Notes: generated by a model from the letters alone, not told the origin. Positions 49,301 through 63,117 are shown, numbered from the stretch's first letter. The stretch: DNA of 64,000 nucleotides from Varroa destructor (GCF_002443255.2 NW_019211454.1:58244608-58308607); one strand, 5' to 3'. Program-made: numbers and translations.

Positions 49301-50809
49301 CAGTGAAACCTCGTTGTGCCATATTCCAAGCGAATTTCGCTGATTCGCAATAGTTTAATAGAATAAGTATGATTTTATCATTAAATAATTTTCACCTTTT
49401 TTGTGACAACTGATATACACTCTATAGCACAACCGAGACAAAATAATACACATGGCTATACAACTAACTTAAGGGGAAACTAATCAAGCCTTAGTCCTCG
49501 GTGATTACTATGTAGTTTTATCATCGGCCTTGCATACACGTTCTATATGTTGTTTTTAAATGATAAGTAGGTTCCCTAAGCCATTAATTTGTAACAGCTT
49601 TTAATATAGAAGAACTAAATTATTTCTGAATGGGATCCACTTCTAGACTTTTCATCGGTAAACTGACGGTCGTCCTCGATAATTCAAGCAATCCCTCCAA
49701 TAATATTATTGCATAATAAAATAATAATAAGAACATAAACAAAAAAAAGTTTATATGATAATCATAGCAGTTTGCACTGTTCTGTAAGTGAGGCATAATA
49801 TTTATGCTGAATATTCTTAATGGAAAATTTATATAATAACTGACGTCGGCAAAGTTTTTCTTTTAGAATTTTCATTCCAAATTGCAGGACAGGTAAGCTC
49901 CTTACTAGCCTACCTTAATACTAGTTTCGGTAAGCTATCGCTATGCCAAGAAGCCATCTACCAATGTTTATTCCCTTTCTTCGGCCCTCATTGGTGGGTA
50001 AGCTTCTTGTCAATTGAAGTCAATATCTTAAATCGAATTTACGAACATACGAAACATCAGACACAAGGACAAGTCGGCACTTAATGATAGCTCGACAAAA
50101 CTCGTCATCGTATCTTTCTATGATAGTTACTAAAAGAACAAATTTAATAGGCCAACACCGTGTAATAGAACAATAGGACCTGTCATACTTCTCTTCAGAT
50201 AATACGTTATGATACGTATGCATTTGGTTAGCTCTAATCCAGTGTTTCAAGCGTGAAAATTGTCCCGTCCTACTTTCGGTGGTATCAGTACCTTACGCGC
50301 ACAAATGTTTACCATACAATGTTCAGTTGTACCACACTCTAAACGGAGTGAAACTTCAAAATAGAGAAAAACAAATACAGAAATCTGCAAAAGATCAAAA
50401 TCGTTTTACAGTGTGGAGCTAGACTACTGACGCTGAGAGCCTTGCATTCAGAATATCTCAACCTTTACCGGCGGACCTGATAAGGCGCCAGAGTATCTTG
50501 AATTGACGCTATCTCGGTAAAAAACGACGACAACGTAATTATTTAAAGTACCTAGTAAAACTGTGCCGAAAAAAGTACCGAATGCTTGGAAAGTCATGTA
50601 ATTATTTATTGCTAATTTGATGTATCGGCAACGACTAGAATAAGAAGTTATTCCATACTTCTGGTCAAAAAAAACTATATTTCATATATACAAAGTACAT
50701 ATCGCGGATAAATATTTTCTTTAATCAAACACTATTAGCTGAATGGTACATTTTTTTTTCGTGATTGAACTGCAATAACTTGTCTGTACACCTTCATTGA
50801 ATATCTTAC
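46379..50809. other. Upstream flank or long intron of arfaptin
   Basis: A GC-rich island at about 48400-48680 is the best candidate for an arfaptin promoter/5' UTR if the exon at 50810-51514 belongs elsewhere. A SINE-like copy sits at 49.1 kb. No coding exon was supported. Confidence 0.4.
49075..49262 (+). repeat. Best-preserved tRNA-derived SINE-like copy
   Basis: A tRNA-like head can be read: an A-box-like 'tagtgtactggatagc', an anticodon-arm-like middle, 'aaggacacgtaggggcc', and the B-box-like 'agtttctaatccg'. The body follows with 'cacttcatttcgtactggg', 'gccaatcgtctgaag' and 'ggtgtaggacgtgaag'. This copy links the family to a tRNA ancestor. Confidence 0.6.
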
Positions 50810-51514
50810 CTGCATTGAAGTTACTGGAGTAATGGTTTTCAGCTCGCGTTGCGATTTGTTATAGGGGTTAGCTTGTTGAAATTTCAAATTATTCGCCACT
50901 GACGGTGATGATGAAGGTGACGTCGTGGATAGGCCGTTTCCTGTTGTTGCTGCCGCCGCAGCTGGTTCTACTGTTGCATACCTTACTTGTCCTGACTGCC
51001 TGATTATTGCAATAGAACGTTGTGGTATTAGAGCCGTAGTAGATTTCAAGGTAAGTATCGTATTTGTTGTTCTTGTCGTCTCCGAGTTACTTCTGCTAAA
51101 TCGACTTAGCGACTTCGTAGTTGGCTCTTTATTTCGTGTGGTGATATTGTTGTTGTCGTTAGTGTAACTATTGCTGATACTGTCGCATACGTTGATGGTC
51201 TCAGACTGATAGTCCGCGAAACTCTGAGGGTGACCTGCGCGGTTCCACTTGTCTATGTCGGCACACGAGAAACTTCGTCTTTTTTCATCACAACCCCCAC
51301 CACCACCCTCTCTAGCTCCTCCTGCTGCCCCACCACGTTCGCTCCGTGTACCGCTCCTGTAACCAACAACAACAGCAGCTCTCCGAACAGCGCCGCAGCG
51401 ACCGCTCAACTTACCGCCGTTGTCGTCGATGAGGCGCACAAAACCACTTGGGCCTGCTTCATCACCTTGACTACGGGGCTTGTTGTTTGGCTCGTGGCTC
51501 TGCGTGATGCTGTC
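50810..51514 (-). CDS. Long low-complexity exon, possible upstream exon of arfaptin
   Basis: The minus-strand frame is open from 51514 (just after a TAG) to a strong donor CAG|GTAAGA at 50810/50809. The first conventional start is not evident, since the frame's early start-like codon is GTG, so an upstream exon or acceptor near 51515 is likely. The peptide holds a Gly/Arg-rich stretch, the more complex segment SFSCADIDKWNRAG, Asn/Thr/Ser-rich runs, a poly-Ala stretch and an ending of ITPVTSMQ. The donor is phase 0 and the first clear arfaptin exon (acceptor at 46378) is also phase 0, with no other convincing minus-strand exon between. It could equally belong to another gene. An internal donor-like GGCG|GTAAGT occurs near 51412. 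Confidence 0.4.
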
Positions 51515-53427
51515 CTACCCTAGCGTTTCGGTAACGATTTTATCGATATCGGTTTTAGTCTTTCGGAATCTTTGTTTTAGCTGCCAAGCTCTCTTAGATC
51601 GAATCCGTGGTAGGAGTTAAGCACCATTAGGTTCTTGTGCTGTTTCTACGAGATGCCCGCCGTACGAGACTGACTCAGTAGGGACGGACGATTGACTGAA
51701 CTGACCACTGCTGCGGTTATTTCGACTACTGTGAAGGACGAAGTAGGTTAACAGTTACAAAAGCTTATAGACTATATCCTAACTCGTAATGGCCGATCAC
51801 CGACATACACTCAGTCACGCTAGAGGCGATTGCTATAGCTTTCGCTGCAGTGATGGTAACACTGATATGTCACGATAAGGGAGGGCTGGGCCATGAATAA
51901 GCACTCAAGAGATAGGTAGACGTAGATATAAGTACTCACCTTTCACACAACCACGTCTCAAGCCGCTTCTCACTTGTTATTAAACTGTTTGTTAGTGAAT
52001 TTATTACGTAGTGATTTGTTTTATGCGTATTTATTAACGACGTTGTCGTCTCGTTCCATAAAAAGAAACATCGATGAGAACACGATTGAACAAGTATAAA
52101 CCAGTCCCGTCTGTCTTCTCGTTGTTGCTACCGGTTTGCTAAGGTCTTTGTGCTGTGGCAGGGACCAGGGTCCCGTGCGGCTTACCACCAACGCTGTTAA
52201 TGGTAAAACCGCGCGGCCGCGGTCGTGAAAGGCACGTATCCGTTTATCGTGTCTGAGCAATGGAGGTTTCTAGGAGGAAAGTTAGGTGACGTGTGATACC
52301 GCTGCTGCGTCTCCTGATCATCAAATATAAAAGAACAGCACAGCATCACCGTCGCCACAACCAGCATTACATCGACGTGTATGCGCTAAGCATAGGCATA
52401 TTTTTACGGTCAAAGGAGACAAAAAGGCTGGCAGAGGACAGGACGGCGGAAGGCAACACGCAGACGGCCCAAGAACGGTACTTACTCCCTCACAGCAGCA
52501 GAATGAACGTGGCACGACACAGCACAGCACCAAGAACAGCAGCATGTAATGGAGGTGGGTTGCCTTGGCAAATGGAGACGATAGAGAAGATTAGTTGGGC
52601 TCTGGGTCATCGGGGGGTGGTCGTTGGCAGGGTGGCTGTCTTTGCTACTGCGGCCGCCGCTCCTGCCGCGCCTGTCGAGCAAAACAATGATCACGATGAT
52701 CTCTATTGGGGGAGTCGGAACTCGGTTGGAAGGTCGAAGGGGACGCAGTCGCTAGGGGGGTGACTGTGGGGTAATTTATGGCCGACGACCTGCTGTCGTA
52801 CCATGGAAACAACTTGAAAATCTGATATGACCTTATAATTGATAGAGGATCCGTTCAAAAACCAGTGGCGATGACAACAACAACTAATATAAAAAGGCAA
52901 AATCTATTTCGAGTATCCGTTAAGGTACTTTTTGGATTTAAACATGCAAGATGATTCAAAAAGCCTCCATGCAGCGGAAAAATAACAGTCATTTCGCAAG
53001 TAACACCATACCCAGAATCTATATAGGAGATTACCCGTAAGTTACTTGTTCTTTTAAATACAATGCGTTTGATAGCGCTAGCCCTCACACTGAAAAACAT
53101 AGCTGATGCTTTATAATAAAGAAACAAAAGGAAAATTTGATTTATCCGAAAAATGCTGTATGGCTTTAAATATAATCCTTACTAAGCATGTGTACCTGCA
53201 CATCGTTCTGACAATTCTATATGCTTGCTTAATACTGCCATATTACTTGAAGCAAATCAGACAAACTCCACCTTACTACATGGTACATTCGGATCAAAAG
53301 TAGCAGTCTTAGATTTTTTTATACTGTAAATAGTAAGTACAAAACGATCGTGATGACGACGGCGTGTTTCCTCAATATTTATGTGCAACCTGACCAAATA
53401 ATAAATCTTCTTTAAATAAATAAAAAA

Positions 53428-53453
53428 TTCGAATAAATTATTATTTATTCGAA
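53428..53453. repeat. Short hairpin, 11-bp arms, 4-base loop
   Basis: Arms TTCGAATAAAT and its complement with loop TATT. Confidence 0.9.
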
Positions 53454-56084
53454 AGTCCGTTGTTATACCAAATATTTTAATAATTTAACCTTTGTTTTGA
53501 AATTACCAAGTTAACTTGTCGCTGAAATTGCGGCGGATACCATTGACTAAACATCTTGTAACTCGTTTAATTTTGGAGATAGAGAACGCTATTCTCTGTA
53601 GAGTATTTCGAATTCGTTTTAGGCATAAAATTAACAGTCTGTTTATTGGTTGAACTATTCGCTAAATTACAAGCATATTCATCAAAATAAAGAATATTTA
53701 AAAGAAATTCGTTGACCAAATAATTCTTCGGAACTTTGTTGAATAATATTTGCTTAGTCTTAATAAGCTATATAAAAAAGAACTTTCCGGTCTCACTATT
53801 GCAGAAATACGTTCTTTAGAACTTGTACAAACGCTTCCGGTAGAATTCCTCTATGCAGTTTTTTTTTTTTGTTAATTCATCACAACGTAGTTAGTCTCGT
53901 CCATTAGTTAGTGTTCAGCAAGACAACTGAATGTATGCGTGAGAAAAAAGCATCTTTGTTCTATCTGTCTCAAATAGTATACTGCCGCTAACTAAATTGA
54001 CGTTCGTTGAATCTCCGCCATATATTGTGTCTAGTCTATTTCACAATTAATATTTGACAGGATTATTTTAAATAAATATCGATATGGTTGAATTACAAAT
54101 ATAGGTTTTATAAATTTTCGTTACAAATTTACTCTCAACCTTTTTTTACATTTATTGTGATACCGGGAACCCTACTTAGCACAAAATGTACGAACACTGT
54201 TAGATTCGCTTGCGTTAGACCAGTATCAAACTTTTAAGTACTGACCGGCTTTTTCCCGGATGGTCTCATTTGGAAGAAATCATGTTATAGATGTTTATCT
54301 GTATATATATATGTTCATATAAATGATTGACAAGATGTCCTTAGCTGACGATTAGCTCTCGGTCTTCTGTAACCGGTGACGCTCAACTGCAGAGGCCATC
54401 ACAAGCCATTTTTATCGGCTTCCTATTCTCAGGGGAACCGACTTCCATAGGCTTCAACTCTATCGACTCTAGCAAGTACAAACCCCACTTAAATATCCAG
54501 TCCTAAGATGGTCAAAAGAGGGTCGTATGCCCCATCAGAGCTCCTCGTCCCGAATGCGGCATCAAGTAACCAGTGAATCAACTACTTATGTTCATACACG
54601 ACCATTGTATGAAAGGTCATAAACTGAGCCGCCTGCGAGATATAGCAGCTAAGAAACAAGCGACTAGCGAAAAGTAACTGTCAACGTTGGAAACTTCCCG
54701 TCCGCTAGAGTTTCGAAGCAGCTTCATAGTCTACAAGACGGCCATTGGAAACCCACCAATGAGGCCTTGCGTCGTTTTGTTCTGGCCGGTAAGCTGGAGA
54801 GAATTATATAAAACGATGTCATTTTTGTGGATATGTAGCAATTTACTCTATAAGATGTAGCGTCAGTAGACAGTTTCGATATTGTTGCAATCCAAAAAGC
54901 GAGATCTATTCGAAAAGGTCGCCTAGCACTGCTTTTTTTTTTTTTTAATAACACTTTAATTGAACGAAAATGCCTAATTCTAGATTTCCTAGTTTGCAAA
55001 ACGCCTATTAAGGTAGTAGCCTAAAATGTTGTGCTCCGTATTGACTACGTAAAGCTGTCTTAAAGTAGTAAACCGAATGACATTAAATTACATACATAAC
55101 AGTAATCTGCACATACAATTGGTAGCTTTTATACATATTTGAAATCTTGCCATTTCGGATGGGGAATCCCATGGTAATGAGCAAAGCTGAGATTTTATAG
55201 ATGCTCTCCATACTATGCTTACGCCTTCTAACTCCTATCAAGTGCCAATCAATCTAAGTTCAGTAAATCTTGAATATAAAATGATGTAAGGATAAAGTTC
55301 TAACATGCCTTCTACCGTTTCTAATTAGCTTCGCCTACCATGCAGTATTTCATTTCAATCTGATACAATTACTGAACCATCCAATACTATGACTGGCTAT
55401 AGTTTTAATAATTTCCATGGTGGACCCTTTATGCTAACTTTAAATGAACCGTATATAATACGTAATATTTTCATAACGAATATCTTCCGCGGGATACAGA
55501 TATATTAAATTGAAGCACAGCTAAAGGCCATCTGATGGAATATGCAACTCGCACTTTCTCTTCAGAAATGTATTTTTTCTTTCCTTTTTTTTTTTTAGGA
55601 AGCTTCTTACGAAATAGGAAAAAGGTGGCCAGTGATCAGAAAGGCTGCTAATGAAAGTACTTCCCACTGCCTGGTTAGCCAGAAATATGGCCTTGTCATT
55701 TAATCAATACAGCTATGTAGAGGCTCTCGTTGATCGTCTTGTCCTTTTCAGGTATTCTCCAGTGTATAAGATCCTTACAATCTAAGCAAACGTGGTCTTT
55801 TTTGAAGGAGGATTTGGTTCAACTCTGAGCTTAAGCGCATTTTTTAGAGCTACCAATTATTTCACTACTTCATAGAGACACCACTTCTTGTCGCCGTGTG
55901 CTAATCTGTCGTTGGGACTGCGTGTTGGCCGGAACAAGGCAAAATGCTGCGCGTCAATAAGAAGCCATAGTTCCATATGCACTTTATTCAGTACATGGCG
56001 CCACAAGGCTTGTAATTACTAATTAAATTCCACAGAAGCAAGATGTTTGATACGAACGTAGTGCTTGCAGCTGATCTCCTGGGC

Positions 56085-56110
56085 AATTAACGATTGGCCA
56101 ATCATTAATT
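56085..56110. repeat. Near-perfect 26-bp palindrome
   Basis: AATTAACGATTGG followed by its complement with one mismatched pair. Confidence 0.85.
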
Positions 56111-56964
56111 GGCCTTCGTCCATCTAGAATGGCCAATGCTAGTATACATCCTTCGAGTTCAAGATATGACCTTTAATATAAAGCACCGCTTCGAGAAACC
56201 GTCCAACTCTTGACCGACTAGGTGTCAAAAATGTACTTTTTGATCTAGGACCTATACATTTGAAGATTGACCTCAACGTAAAATTCCGTATACACGCTTG
56301 GTTTTCTAACTGAAACCTGTTATGTATTTAAAGTCGTTCCAGCTTCAGCTATTTTCTGCAGCTAGTAATAACTAGCTTTTTAGGTTTTCTCTAGCTTTAT
56401 GGTACGGGGTTTGAAAACAATTGCGCTTTAATTGACCTTGTTATTTTTAAGCAATCAGCTATGTTACATAATTTTCAAACGCCGAAGCTTTACCACCGTT
56501 CTTAGTATTTAGAACGATTTTAACAACGAATAATGAAAACTTTCAAGAGTCAGTTTGTATAAAAGCGTCCTGCCTTCGCTAAAGCACGTATTAAGCATAT
56601 TGAATTATGTAAGGCGCAAATAGATTATCAGTTAACTACCGAAAATTGCTCCGCATCAATGTTTTATTTATGGTTGAAATAATTTATATATTAAAAATAT
56701 AGTATCAAAAATGCTGTTTCTTCTCCGTAACATCAATCTAGGTGAGGCGAATTTTCAAAATTACTCACTTCGTACGCGCCATCATGTCCATACATCAAAT
56801 ATATCTAATAATTACGGGTTTATAATATTAGGCAGCTTTTTCTATTCGAATTTTTCTCACAAGTTAAATGGTTGTCTGCAGTCGGAGCGTTTTCTGTTCC
56901 TCCTCAATAATATGTTACCATCTACCCTACCATTACCCTACCCTGTGCATACACAATGTCACAG

Positions 56965-57046
56965 TATTCCACCGCCATGGCCGGGTTCGTGTGATGTATA
57001 TGAAGGTTTGCCAAGACCGCCACCAGGGTGCGCCACCAAGCGGAGG
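56965..57046 (+). CDS. Candidate proline-rich internal exon
   Basis: This 82-base segment is bounded by an acceptor 'gtcacag' and a donor AGG|GTGAGG. In one frame it reads IPPPWPGSCDVYEGLPRPPP followed by GCATKRR (phase 1-like entry, phase 0 exit). It is a GC-rich patch in AT-rich DNA. The minus strand is also open across it, and no neighbouring exon was identified. Confidence 0.3.
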
Positions 57047-57150
57047 GTGAGGTTGGCTCCTATAGAGTCTGCAACCGTCGCACATTAGCCGTTTTCGTCT
57101 CTTCTTTATGTCATAGGAACTATGTGTATGTCTGTCTATGTAGGGGAGGA

Positions 57151-57163
57151 GGGGGGGGGGGGG
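57151..57163. repeat. Poly(G) run, 13 bases
   Basis: Uninterrupted G run just after a GGGGAGGA stretch; potential quadruplex or assembly trouble spot. Confidence 0.9.
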
Positions 57164-58239
57164 TCACAACTATGAAAAGTTTGACGTACATCTCGCAGTG
57201 CTGTCCATGGGAATCGTAGACGCAGTCATCCAGTTAGTTTTGCATGTGGATCATGGAGAAAAAGTATTGAGCAGTACTAGTAATAATGATAACAACAACA
57301 ATATTAGTACTGTTACAATCGTTATCAAGCACTCGACCGATAAACGAATCATGGACATATACCACCATAGGGGGAATAAGATCAGCCTCGTGTTATAACC
57401 TGCTCCGCTGAAGGAAACTATTTTTAAACGGAAAAATGCGAATAGAATTAAAGTGTATAGTTGCCGTGTGTGAATGAGGCTGTCATATAGAAAATGGTCC
57501 AAATGACATATTGGATAACAGAAAATCAAGTATTTTTTTTCTACCTAGTGCATGCTGATACTGTTGCAAACTTAATAGACAGAAAAACATAATAATATTG
57601 CGGTCTACTCGCGTATACCCATTTGTAAGCTGGCATAATGTTTCTCTAACGAGTAGCTCTATGCTCACCTATTAAACAAGCTACACTGGTCGAAGAATTG
57701 GTTTTCCAGTCTCAGCGATATCAACTATTGAACGCAATGGCTTTAAATTGTTTTGTCGTCCATTCCTAACATGAAAACTTAACTGACTTACGGTAGCGGA
57801 GCTAATTTAATGCTATCCCTAACGAACTAATTCACTACATATCGATAGTATCATAGACTCGCTCGTATTTTTAAATTTTTCTAGACGCATCTGCTTCCGA
57901 TTTTAAATACATAAACAACAACAACAGCTTTTTTCACTTCGTAGATATCGCCTTTTCTTTTTTTATCTGTATCTGGCCATTTTCTCCATCTTAGTTTCTT
58001 TATCGACACAATAGGTGCCGCGACTATTGTCCACTACGATACCGTATTGTATCGTACGTATCGCTTCGGGGAACTACTAGATGACGAACAGTCAACAGAG
58101 AGTTATTGCGTCCTTTTCTAACACACGATACTATCGTCAACCGAAGAACCAAGAAGGGTGCAGGTTACCAGAAAAAAAACTGTGCAGGCCCCGAAATCCG
58201 CAGCTGGTCTGTCCCGCTCCGATTCTATCGGAATCCCGT

Positions 58240-59720
58240 CATCGTGCATCCGCTCAATGGCAAAACGACTCAAAATGACCCCCCGGGTCCGTCGACACTC
58301 TGTCTGAAATGCCACTTACTTAGCAGCCCGGGGTGATACCACCTCCGGCGCTCCAATGAATCTACGTGGTGGCCTGCTGGCTCTTTCTGCTGCTTTTACC
58401 ACTACTGCCGCCATCACCACCACCAGACCGCTGCCTCTTACACGTACTGGTGCTGCTATGAACCCTGTCTTTGGCGCGCGTCGCGAGAAGAGGAGGCTGA
58501 TAGGCCGGTAGGGGCCAGACAAACTAGGTAACCATCAGCCTTGCGTATGAGCGACGGAGCGGGCCTTGTTTTTTCGCGCCGGAGACTCGCAGCAGACGAC
58601 GGGCCTTGTGCGGGGCTCAGCGCGGCGGGGGTTCGTGGCGCCGTCTGGCGGTCCAGTTCGCCATCATGACCGAGACATGAATAAGAGCAAGGATTGGCGA
58701 GGCCAAGCGTAAGTCAACGAACAACGGGTGACACCCAGCGAGCGTGCAGCCGCCCGCCAACCAGCCAGCCAGCCACGGCCCCCCTGTGCCGCGCGCCATA
58801 GGTTGCAGCACCAGTAGCAGCGGTCGTGGTGGTCGCTATAGCAGCATCAGCAGCTGTAGCTAGCTGAAGGAAGGGCTGTTTGCTTTAGCCGCAGCTGGCT
58901 GGACCGCGCGCTGAACTGCGGTGTGCATGCGTCTACCCCGAGGGTAACTGCGAAAAATTCAACTATCTCTACTACTACTGCCACTACTCTGTACTGCTAC
59001 TCCTACAACACTGTAATATGTCGCCGTGCAGCAACAACTCAACTCCTCATATGTACTTTCTAACGTAGCGTAACTCAACCGACACTTACGATACGACGAG
59101 ACCCACTTCACACGTACGGCGACGACGAGACAAGGTTGCAGCGGGACTCAGTGACAAAGTAAATGTGCGCCAGCCAGCCAGCCTCAAACGGTAGACATAG
59201 TAGCGGCAACATCGGTGGTGGCAGTGAATTTTTTGCAGCCAGAACAAGAAACTGCTAGACGACGAACACGTTAGCAATAGCAACATTAGAGACACTGTCC
59301 GCATTTCGTTACCCTGCAGCTCGCTGCTGTTCGTTCTCTGGCTAGTGACCATTCAAATCACTATGACACGAAGCCAACAGCGACAGCAAAGTCCGATCGA
59401 AATCGTATGACACGAAACAGACGGGCCAGCTGCAACACCCGAGTCAGAAGCAGCAGCGAGAACGACACTTACGTACAACTCTCGTGCAGCGCGATCGCTC
59501 TGTTGCTACTACTGCTACCGAACGGAACTACACTGGCGTTTTAGCGCGCGCACTGCGAAAACGCAGAAACCCGCCGATACAGACAGCGGAGAGAACAAAG
59601 CGAGAGAAGGCAAGGGTCGCAGTGGCACAAAAATCTGCAAAAAGTTGCACTGATCTGCCGTGTTCAGATTTCGGACAAAAACAACGGCCCACAGAGAACA
59701 GGGAAGAGATTTGCTGAGCA
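58240..59720. promoter_or_regulatory. GC- and CpG-rich island, likely promoter/5' UTR region
   Basis: About 1.5 kb of markedly GC- and CpG-rich DNA with repeated 'ccagccagccagcc', CAG/CTG and CCG-rich pieces. Frames on both strands are short and low-complexity. It resembles a promoter with long leaders for a gene outside the window. Confidence 0.35.
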
Positions 59721-60385
59721 ATATCGATTAACAGTTGCTTAGTTTATCTAATGAAATCAAGCAGGTTTATCATTAATAGCAGCAGTCGAAGCAGGTTTCG
59801 AAACAACGCGTTACGTGATCGAATCAGCGTGAACCGTGGTGGCGCTACGAACAGTAAAGGGGAAATTCGACTCTGCAAGCGTTTGCTGTCAATCACGAAC
59901 GCACGCAGCGTAGAAAAAACACAAAAATAAACACTAGGGAAAACGCGCTCATTGAGTTAATCAACAACTACAACAGCCAGGTTGAACGCTCATACTCAGC
60001 TGCTATTATAAACCTCATCTTATGCTGCTATATTATTAATACTCCGTTACCATTTCTGCAATATACTTCTTTTGATGCGAAAGTAGAGGCGAACCGAGCG
60101 CTCGCACATCTCACCGAAAACCGCACGCGCCCGATTGAACCATCGTGACGCGAGCCTCGGAAACAACTGGCCACTACCCACAAGCTGATCATTGACAAAT
60201 CCAACCAATCCTAAAGCGTGCAATCATGGAAATCGCGGTTGGCTATCCTATGTAACCGTAGCATCCATAGCACAACTCAGCTGGCTGGTCTCTCTTCGAC
60301 TACAGGCGTCAAGAAAAGTAAACAGGAAAAACGTCACCGGGAATAAACGACTGCTACAGGCCGAAGCGCACAGCATTTATTGTAC

Positions 60386-60399
60386 GGGGGGGGGGGGGG
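60386..60399. repeat. Poly(G) run, 14 bases
   Basis: Uninterrupted G run. Confidence 0.9.
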
Positions 60400-61197
60400 C
60401 AACGACGACTTCGACAGTTCGAGTGATGTGCGAATGTTGTTGACGGCGTCAGCGTCAGCTACGCCAATATTCTTCTAGTGTTCTCGGATGCGACAATGGA
60501 TTGAAGTGTGGGTAATATTGACGCTGGTGATGTGTTCAACCGTTGTCGGCAGCAGACGAATAAGAGAAATCATTTTTACCATTATCATTATAGTCGCAAG
60601 CATCGTTATCATCGCTGGTGACGGTAACAGTGGGGAGCTGCCCCTGCGTACTATGCTAACCGTAAATGATTGATTGCTATTGTTACCTCCACCTTATGCA
60701 ATAGGGACCGACTGGCGAAAAAAGGTACAGACAGAAGAACGGGAACGAGAATATCGCAATAGTAATCATCGACGACGACGGCGTCTATGTTGTCGCTTTC
60801 AAATCTGCTCTACCACTGTAACGAACAATATGACGACGTGCAGAAGTGTATGAGTGTGTGGGTTCGTGGGTTCATTTTGTCTCGAAGAAACGGGTAGAGG
60901 TAACAGCAGAGTGTAGTTGCAGCGCGTCCTCAACTTCAGCTGCTGCGACAACGAACAAGACGATGCCAGTAAACGATGACAGCTGAATAAGTAAAGCCAC
61001 TTGTAGACGAGACCAGCAGAGCCGAAAGCGTCGCGCCCTGTTACGAAGCTACACGCAAAAACCACCTGACCCTCAGCGGCGGTAGCAATAATAAGGACGG
61101 TAATAACAATAGAAAGGACCGGCCGCGAGAAGTAGGCCAGGTGCTAGCTGTAGGATTCTGCCCGCACGCAGAATACGGAAACAAATTGGGACTGCTT

Positions 61198-61200
<3 letters not shown>

Positions 61201-61228
<28 letters not shown>

Positions 61229-61252
61229 ATGGGTGTGTGTTTGTGTTTGTGT
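61201..61252. repeat. (GT)n microsatellite
   Basis: GT repeat with a TATGG interruption and trailing TTTGT units; the opposite strand gives a false Thr/His frame. Confidence 0.9.
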
Positions 61253-62074
61253 CAGTGGGTGAACGCAAGAGAAAGCGTTAAGGAAAAGAGCGGGAAGGAT
61301 ACATAGCGAAGCGGTTCCGCCTAGAGCGAAAGTGTACACGCAAGAAGCCAAACAAGAGCAAGAACCCAAATAACTGAAGGGAAAGCGGCACTGAGGAAAA
61401 ACAAGAGACAAAACGAAACGACCGTTGACAATATCTTTGCGTGGAACAAGCAATAAGGTTCAGTTATAGACGCTCTGCGTCAAACGTACGGGGTTAAACG
61501 CCGCCGTGTTCGAGCCCAGGGGCGGGACGAGAGGATGCGCGAAGAGTCTCGACGCCTGCATCTGCAGTTGCAGCTACTTCAAGACCATCCGAACGTCCAC
61601 CCCAACAGCACTACCACCCACAGCGAGTAAGTTCATTACGAGGTGGCCTATTACACGTATGTGCAGGTACTATCCGGCCGTACTATGTCATCATTTTACC
61701 TTTCTGTCATGATTTTTGCGGAGAGATTGCGCAGGCTGCTCACGTAAAGGTAAAGTGTAAACTAGTTGATTTTCGACCGGTTATGGTTAGACGTTCAGTT
61801 GTGAATTATGCCATACATCAGTTTTGTAAATTGATGTTTGCGACTTGTCGACTATGGAACTAAATAAATGGTTGGGGCCGATCAAGCACTAGTTACGCAT
61901 TGCTTCAGACGTAATTCATTAGTAAATAGTTTGAAATGAATCCTGGAAGTGACCCCTCTATATTTTGACGGATCAGGTGGAGCTGAATTACCGCTGAGTA
62001 GCATAAGCAGAATTGTCTTATGACGTGCACACGAGCCTAAGTACATATACATTCGTATATGTACATAGGTCCAT

Positions 62075-62135
62075 ACATTGGCGCCGCGGTTCGAAAAGGC
62101 AAGTAGATCCTGGATTCGACTCCTATTCATTACTT
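62075..62135 (+). repeat. tRNA-like B-box fragment, possible SINE remnant
   Basis: 'gatcctggattcgactcc' resembles a T-arm/B box, preceded by 'gcgccgcggttcgaaaag'. The body blocks of the other copies are not seen here. Confidence 0.25.
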
Positions 62136-63097
62136 TTGAGACAATTTGGTGAGCGCTCAGAAGAATAGAAATGAACCACATTATGTACAGCTGTTTCCTC
62201 TGTCACATCCCGTGGGAACTCGTTGCATTGGCCTTCGAGTTTGCTCGACTCCGTCAAATGCGAAAAAAATCCTATAGAAAAACAAATTCTAATCATTTTA
62301 GCGTAAATTTATCATTATCCTGTCAGCCACCACCGTTGCTCTCATTGTCGTACGCAACTGTCTAATGAATAAATGGTTGTTGAACCCGGTACACTGATTG
62401 GTCACCTTACAATCGATGCGATCTGCAAGCGCTGCGCAATCAGGCATTTGCCCTGACGCTCGCCCTTGCGGATGATTGCTCTTTTGGCCGTTCGATTGCT
62501 TTGCCCGTCTACCGACTACCTGCGGCGTGTTCTTAACTACCAATCGAACTACCAACAGCAGCTGTAGTTCTCGCTGTTGATTCCTTCGACCACGAAGGTC
62601 GAGGGCCCTTTATTATACACCGGATAGAACAGTCTCTAGTAGCGTGAGTTCGAATGAATATCAAGTACGTGCCTACATATTGTGCATACCTCTATGTCCA
62701 GGTACCCTTTTAGCGTTCAGCTCACTCACAAACAGCGAATTACATCATGGAACGCTCTATGCTGGGACTTGGGCTGTGGAACAGGGATGACGCGACTATC
62801 CCCTCGTCCTTCCATCGACGATAGATGAAAAATTCGCCGTCACAACAGTGGTTGAGATATGTTAACATGCTATATGGCGGCTGCTAAGAGAAGGCAGGTA
62901 GATAAAATTCAGGTAAGCGTATACTGAGTATAGGTTGCAAGAAGTATCACTCAGCAGTAGCAGCTATGGTAGCTAGCGCCGTCGCCGCTACGGCCGTCAT
63001 CGATTCGATGACGGTGGTGGCATTTGGGGACTGGGTGTTGGATAGCTCATAGTAGGGGGTTCACGCTTGCCATGCAGACAGCGAATGCTTTGCATAG

Positions 63098-63117
63098 CCC
63101 CCCCCCCCCCCCCCCCC
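63098..63117. repeat. Poly(C) run, 20 bases
   Basis: Longest homopolymer C run in the window. Confidence 0.9.

Larger units (their letters stand above)
51515..56964. other. Mostly non-coding, with a GC-rich island
   Basis: The segment 52100-52760 is GC-rich with open frames on both strands but low-complexity translations; it looks like promoter or leader DNA. The remainder is AT-rich without supported exons. Confidence 0.4.

Noticed and set aside
52293..52763. 156-codon plus frame
   Set aside because: It starts without a clear ATG context, is low in complexity, and the opposite strand is equally open; better explained as GC-rich leader DNA.
61041..61453. Minus frames with Thr/His repeats
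   Set aside because: They translate the (GT)n microsatellite.
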